Part shown: positions 16,904 to 18,475 of the stretch, piece by piece | Layout: each line of letters begins with the position of its first letter | Numbering within the stretch: the stretch's first letter is position 1 | Assembly (NCBI GenBank): GCA_002869605.1 | Contig: PKUI01000139.1 | Coordinates: 1 to 18,475 of the forward strand | Reading direction: 5' to 3' | Length of the DNA: 18,475 nt | From: Desulfuromonas sp. | Lineage (GTDB): Bacteria; Desulfobacterota; Desulfuromonadia; Desulfuromonadales; SZUA-401 | The notes under the pieces: generated by a model | Databases searched by the model: none | What the model was told of the DNA's origin: nothing | What the model saw: only the letters and a program-made list of their open reading frames with translations | Program-made: the position numbers and the translations under genes

Positions 16904-17941
16904 TTACGGTGCCAGGGCCAACTGTAGCAGCCCGGTCTCTTCCGGCCAGCCGTACAGCAGATTCATATTCTGTATCGCCTGACCAGCTGCCCCCTTGACC
17001 AGGTTATCGATGGTGGCAACGACGACAACACGATTGTTCCGAGCATCGAGCGTCGCCGCAACATCACAGAAGTTGCTCCCCTTCACGTACGCGACATCGG
17101 GCAATTTCCCTGTCGGTAGAACCCTGACAAACGGCTCGTCGGCGTAGGTCGTCTCGAATAGCTCCTGCAGTTGTGCAGCTGACAGGTCGGCATTCAGCTT
17201 TGCATAACAGGTCGACAGAATCCCGCGATTGATCGGCAGCAGATGCGGGGTAAAGGTCACCTGGAGAGGAGTTCCTGAAACATCCGAAAGGGTCTGCTCA
17301 ATCTCGGGCGTATGCCGATGCGCCGCGATCCCGTAGGCCCTGAAAGCCTCATTCACCTCACAGAACAGGCTGCCGACCTTGGCCCCGCGCCCTGCCCCGC
17401 TGGTCCCGGATTTGCTATCAACCACCACAGAGCTTGTGTCAATACACTGCTCACGCAGCAGAGGGGTAAGAGCCAGGGCAACGCTGGTCGGGTAGCACCC
17501 AGGGTTGGCGACGAGGCGGGCATTGCGAACCTGTTCGCGGTAAAGCTCCGGGAGGCCGTAAACCGCCTCCTGCAGCAAGGATGGGCTGGTATGCTCCTGG
17601 TACCACTGCTCGTACACCGCCACATCCTTGAGACGATAGTCGGCCGACAGGTCAACCACCTTACAACCAGCATCCAGCAGATCGGGGACCGCTTCCATGG
17701 CCGTCTTATGGGGCAAGGCGGTGAATACGAGATCAGCGCTGGCGGCCACCTCCCGAGGGGACGCATCGACACAGACCAGGTCGACCGCGCCGTACAGCGA
17801 CGGGAAACTTGACGATATCGGTTCACCGGCTGACTGCCGGGAGGTGACCATGGTGATTTCAACTTCGGGATGACGAGACAACAGCCGCAACAGTTCGACC
17901 CCGGTGTAACCGCTTGCCCCCATAACCGCAACTCGTAACAT
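16904..17941 (-). CDS. argC: N-acetyl-gamma-glutamyl-phosphate reductase
   Basis: ArgC carries out the NADPH-dependent reduction of N-acetylglutamyl phosphate to the semialdehyde, the third step of arginine synthesis. The 345-aa protein has the NADP-binding GASGYTG (8-14), the catalytic cysteine Cys149 in [21 protein letters not shown] (177-186), the [10 protein letters not shown] base motif (207-216) and the closing [16 protein letters not shown] segment. All expected residues are present. An AGGAGA Shine-Dalgarno lies 5 nt before ATG 17941. The gene sits only 12 nt behind the rpsI terminator, so its expression must depend on read-through or on a promoter inside the end of rpsI. The rplM-rpsI-argC order is, as I recall, shared with Geobacter species. 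Confidence 0.98.
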   Translation of the reverse strand: MLRVAVMGASGYTGVELLRLLSRHPEVEITMVTSRQSAGEPISSSFPSLYGAVDLVCVDASPREVAASADLVFTALPHKTAMEAVPDLLDAGCKVVDLSADYRLKDVAVYEQWYQEHTSPSLLQEAVYGLPELYREQVRNARLVANPGCYPTSVALALTPLLREQCIDTSSVVVDSKSGTSGAGRGAKVGSLFCEVNEAFRAYGIAAHRHTPEIEQTLSDVSGTPLQVTFTPHLLPINRGILSTCYAKLNADLSAAQLQELFETTYADEPFVRVLPTGKLPDVAYVKGSNFCDVAATLDARNNRVVVVATIDNLVKGAAGQAIQNMNLLYGWPEETGLLQLALAP

Positions 17942-17953
17942 AGTCTTCTCCTG

Positions 17954-17989
17954 AAAAACAAAAAGGGAAACCCGAGGGCTTCCCTTTTT
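17954..17989 (-). terminator. Strong intrinsic terminator after rpsI
   Basis: A near-perfect hairpin has arms 17960-17972 and 17977-17989: AAAAAGGGAA pairs with TTCCCTTTTT, extended inward by further pairs to a 4-nt loop. On the minus strand it runs into TTTTTGTTTTT. The symmetric A and T runs mean it could work in both directions. It lies 27 nt after the rpsI stop and 12 nt before the argC start. Confidence 0.92.
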
Positions 17990-18016
17990 GCGAAAAGTAA
18001 TCTGTAAAAAAGCGAC

Positions 18017-18409
18017 TTAACGCTTGGAGAACTGGAAGCTCCGACGCGCACCGCGCTGACCGTATTTTTTACGTTCCTTGATACGGCTGTCACGGGTAAC
18101 AAAGCCGGCTTTCTTCAGAGTGCCTCGCAGGGCCTCGTCAGCCTTGAGCAACGCACGGGTGATCCCGTGACGGATAGCTCCCGCCTGCCCGGAAGGGCCA
18201 CCACCCTGAACGTTGACGAAAATATCAAACTTGCTGAGATTTTCAGTCAGCTCAAGTGGCTGGCGGATAACCATCTTCGAAGTCTCACGACCGAAGTACT
18301 CGTCAATCGAGCGCTTGTTGACCGTAATATTTCCAGTACCGGGCTTGATGTAGACACGTGCTACAGAGGTCTTGCGTCTCCCGGTGGCGTAATAACGCTG
18401 TTCAGCCAT
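18017..18409 (-). CDS. rpsI: 30S ribosomal protein S9
   Basis: S9 (uS9) binds the 16S rRNA 3' domain, and its C-terminal tail reaches the P-site tRNA. The protein is 130 aa, the usual length, beginning [19 protein letters not shown] and ending in the conserved RRSFQFSKR tail. Two ATG codons are adjacent (18412 and 18409). I choose 18409 because AGGAG (18421-18417) then stands 7 nt away instead of 4, and because the resulting start matches other S9 proteins. It lies 18 bp after rplM, the universal L13-S9 operon, and is followed by a strong terminator. Confidence 0.98.
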   Translation of the reverse strand: MAEQRYYATGRRKTSVARVYIKPGTGNITVNKRSIDEYFGRETSKMVIRQPLELTENLSKFDIFVNVQGGGPSGQAGAIRHGITRALLKADEALRGTLKKAGFVTRDSRIKERKKYGQRGARRSFQFSKR

Positions 18410-18427
18410 CATCTCTCTCCTGCTCCC

Positions 18428-18475
18428 TTAAACAGCCAGCTCTTTAGGCTGCTGGGCTTTGTGCGGGTGCTCGGG
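18428..18475 (-). CDS. rplM: 50S ribosomal protein L13, last 15 codons only
   Basis: The minus-strand frame entering from the right edge reads PEHPHKAQQPKELAV and stops with TAA at 18430-18428. PEHPHxAQQP is the typical C-terminal tail of bacterial L13 (uL13), and its position directly before rpsI confirms it. The rest of the gene, including its start and the operon promoter, lies outside the window. Confidence 0.95.
   Translation of the reverse strand, partial: PEHPHKAQQPKELAV

Noticed and set aside
17312..18102. Open frames overlapping argC (166 codons plus strand; 249 codons minus strand across the argC-rpsI gap)
   Set aside because: The minus-strand one runs through the rpsI terminator and out of frame through argC; both are shadows with no family features.

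Overview
The window looks like chromosomal core DNA from a Gram-negative, delta-proteobacterial-type anaerobe, most likely of the Desulfuromonadales (Geobacter, Desulfuromonas or Pelobacter relatives). The reasons are the rplM-rpsI-argC order, the queA-tgt-yajC-secD-secF block, a small Cys-rich DUF6485-type protein beside a YgiQ radical SAM protein, and a signalling protein with a periplasmic CXXCH haem-binding motif, a sensor style typical of Geobacter-like bacteria. The placement is inference; no rRNA or species marker is present. I see no mobile element, CRISPR array, tRNA or rRNA, and no gene-free stretch longer than about 175 bases.

Layout. Almost everything is on the minus strand, so it is described here from right to left. 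At the right edge are the end of rplM and all of rpsI, closed by a strong intrinsic terminator. argC starts only 12 nt beyond that terminator. It is followed by a small 8-Cys protein and by a YgiQ-family radical SAM protein whose TTG start overlaps the previous stop. Facing these on the plus strand is a 681-aa membrane HD-GYP protein with a periplasmic c-type haem motif. Its stop codon interlocks with that of ygiQ. A 230-bp divergent region, counted from the preferred start, separates the HD-GYP gene from a DUF2065 membrane protein. It holds a clear sigma70-type promoter (TTGACA, 17 bp, TAACAT) with a palindrome over the -35 box. This promoter probably serves DUF2065-queA-tgt-yajC-secD-secF and a membrane-anchored TPR protein, a run ended by a second strong terminator at about 6571-6596.

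A lipoprotein with a predicted beta-helix starts just past that terminator and overlaps recJ. recJ in turn overlaps a membrane GGDEF diguanylate cyclase. A separate BioD-like/DRTGG ATPase with its own candidate promoter follows. At the left end are a plus-strand rhomboid protease and, divergent from it, a truncated isochorismatase-family hydrolase.

Together the genes cover translation (L13, S9), queuosine tRNA modification (QueA, Tgt), protein export (YajC, SecD, SecF), arginine biosynthesis (ArgC), DNA repair (RecJ) and c-di-GMP turnover (one GGDEF synthase, one HD-GYP hydrolase). I see no wholly new system. The most interesting items are the haem-linked HD-GYP sensor, the stand-alone BioD-DRTGG protein, the TPR protein beside SecDF, and the two genes placed directly behind intrinsic terminators.
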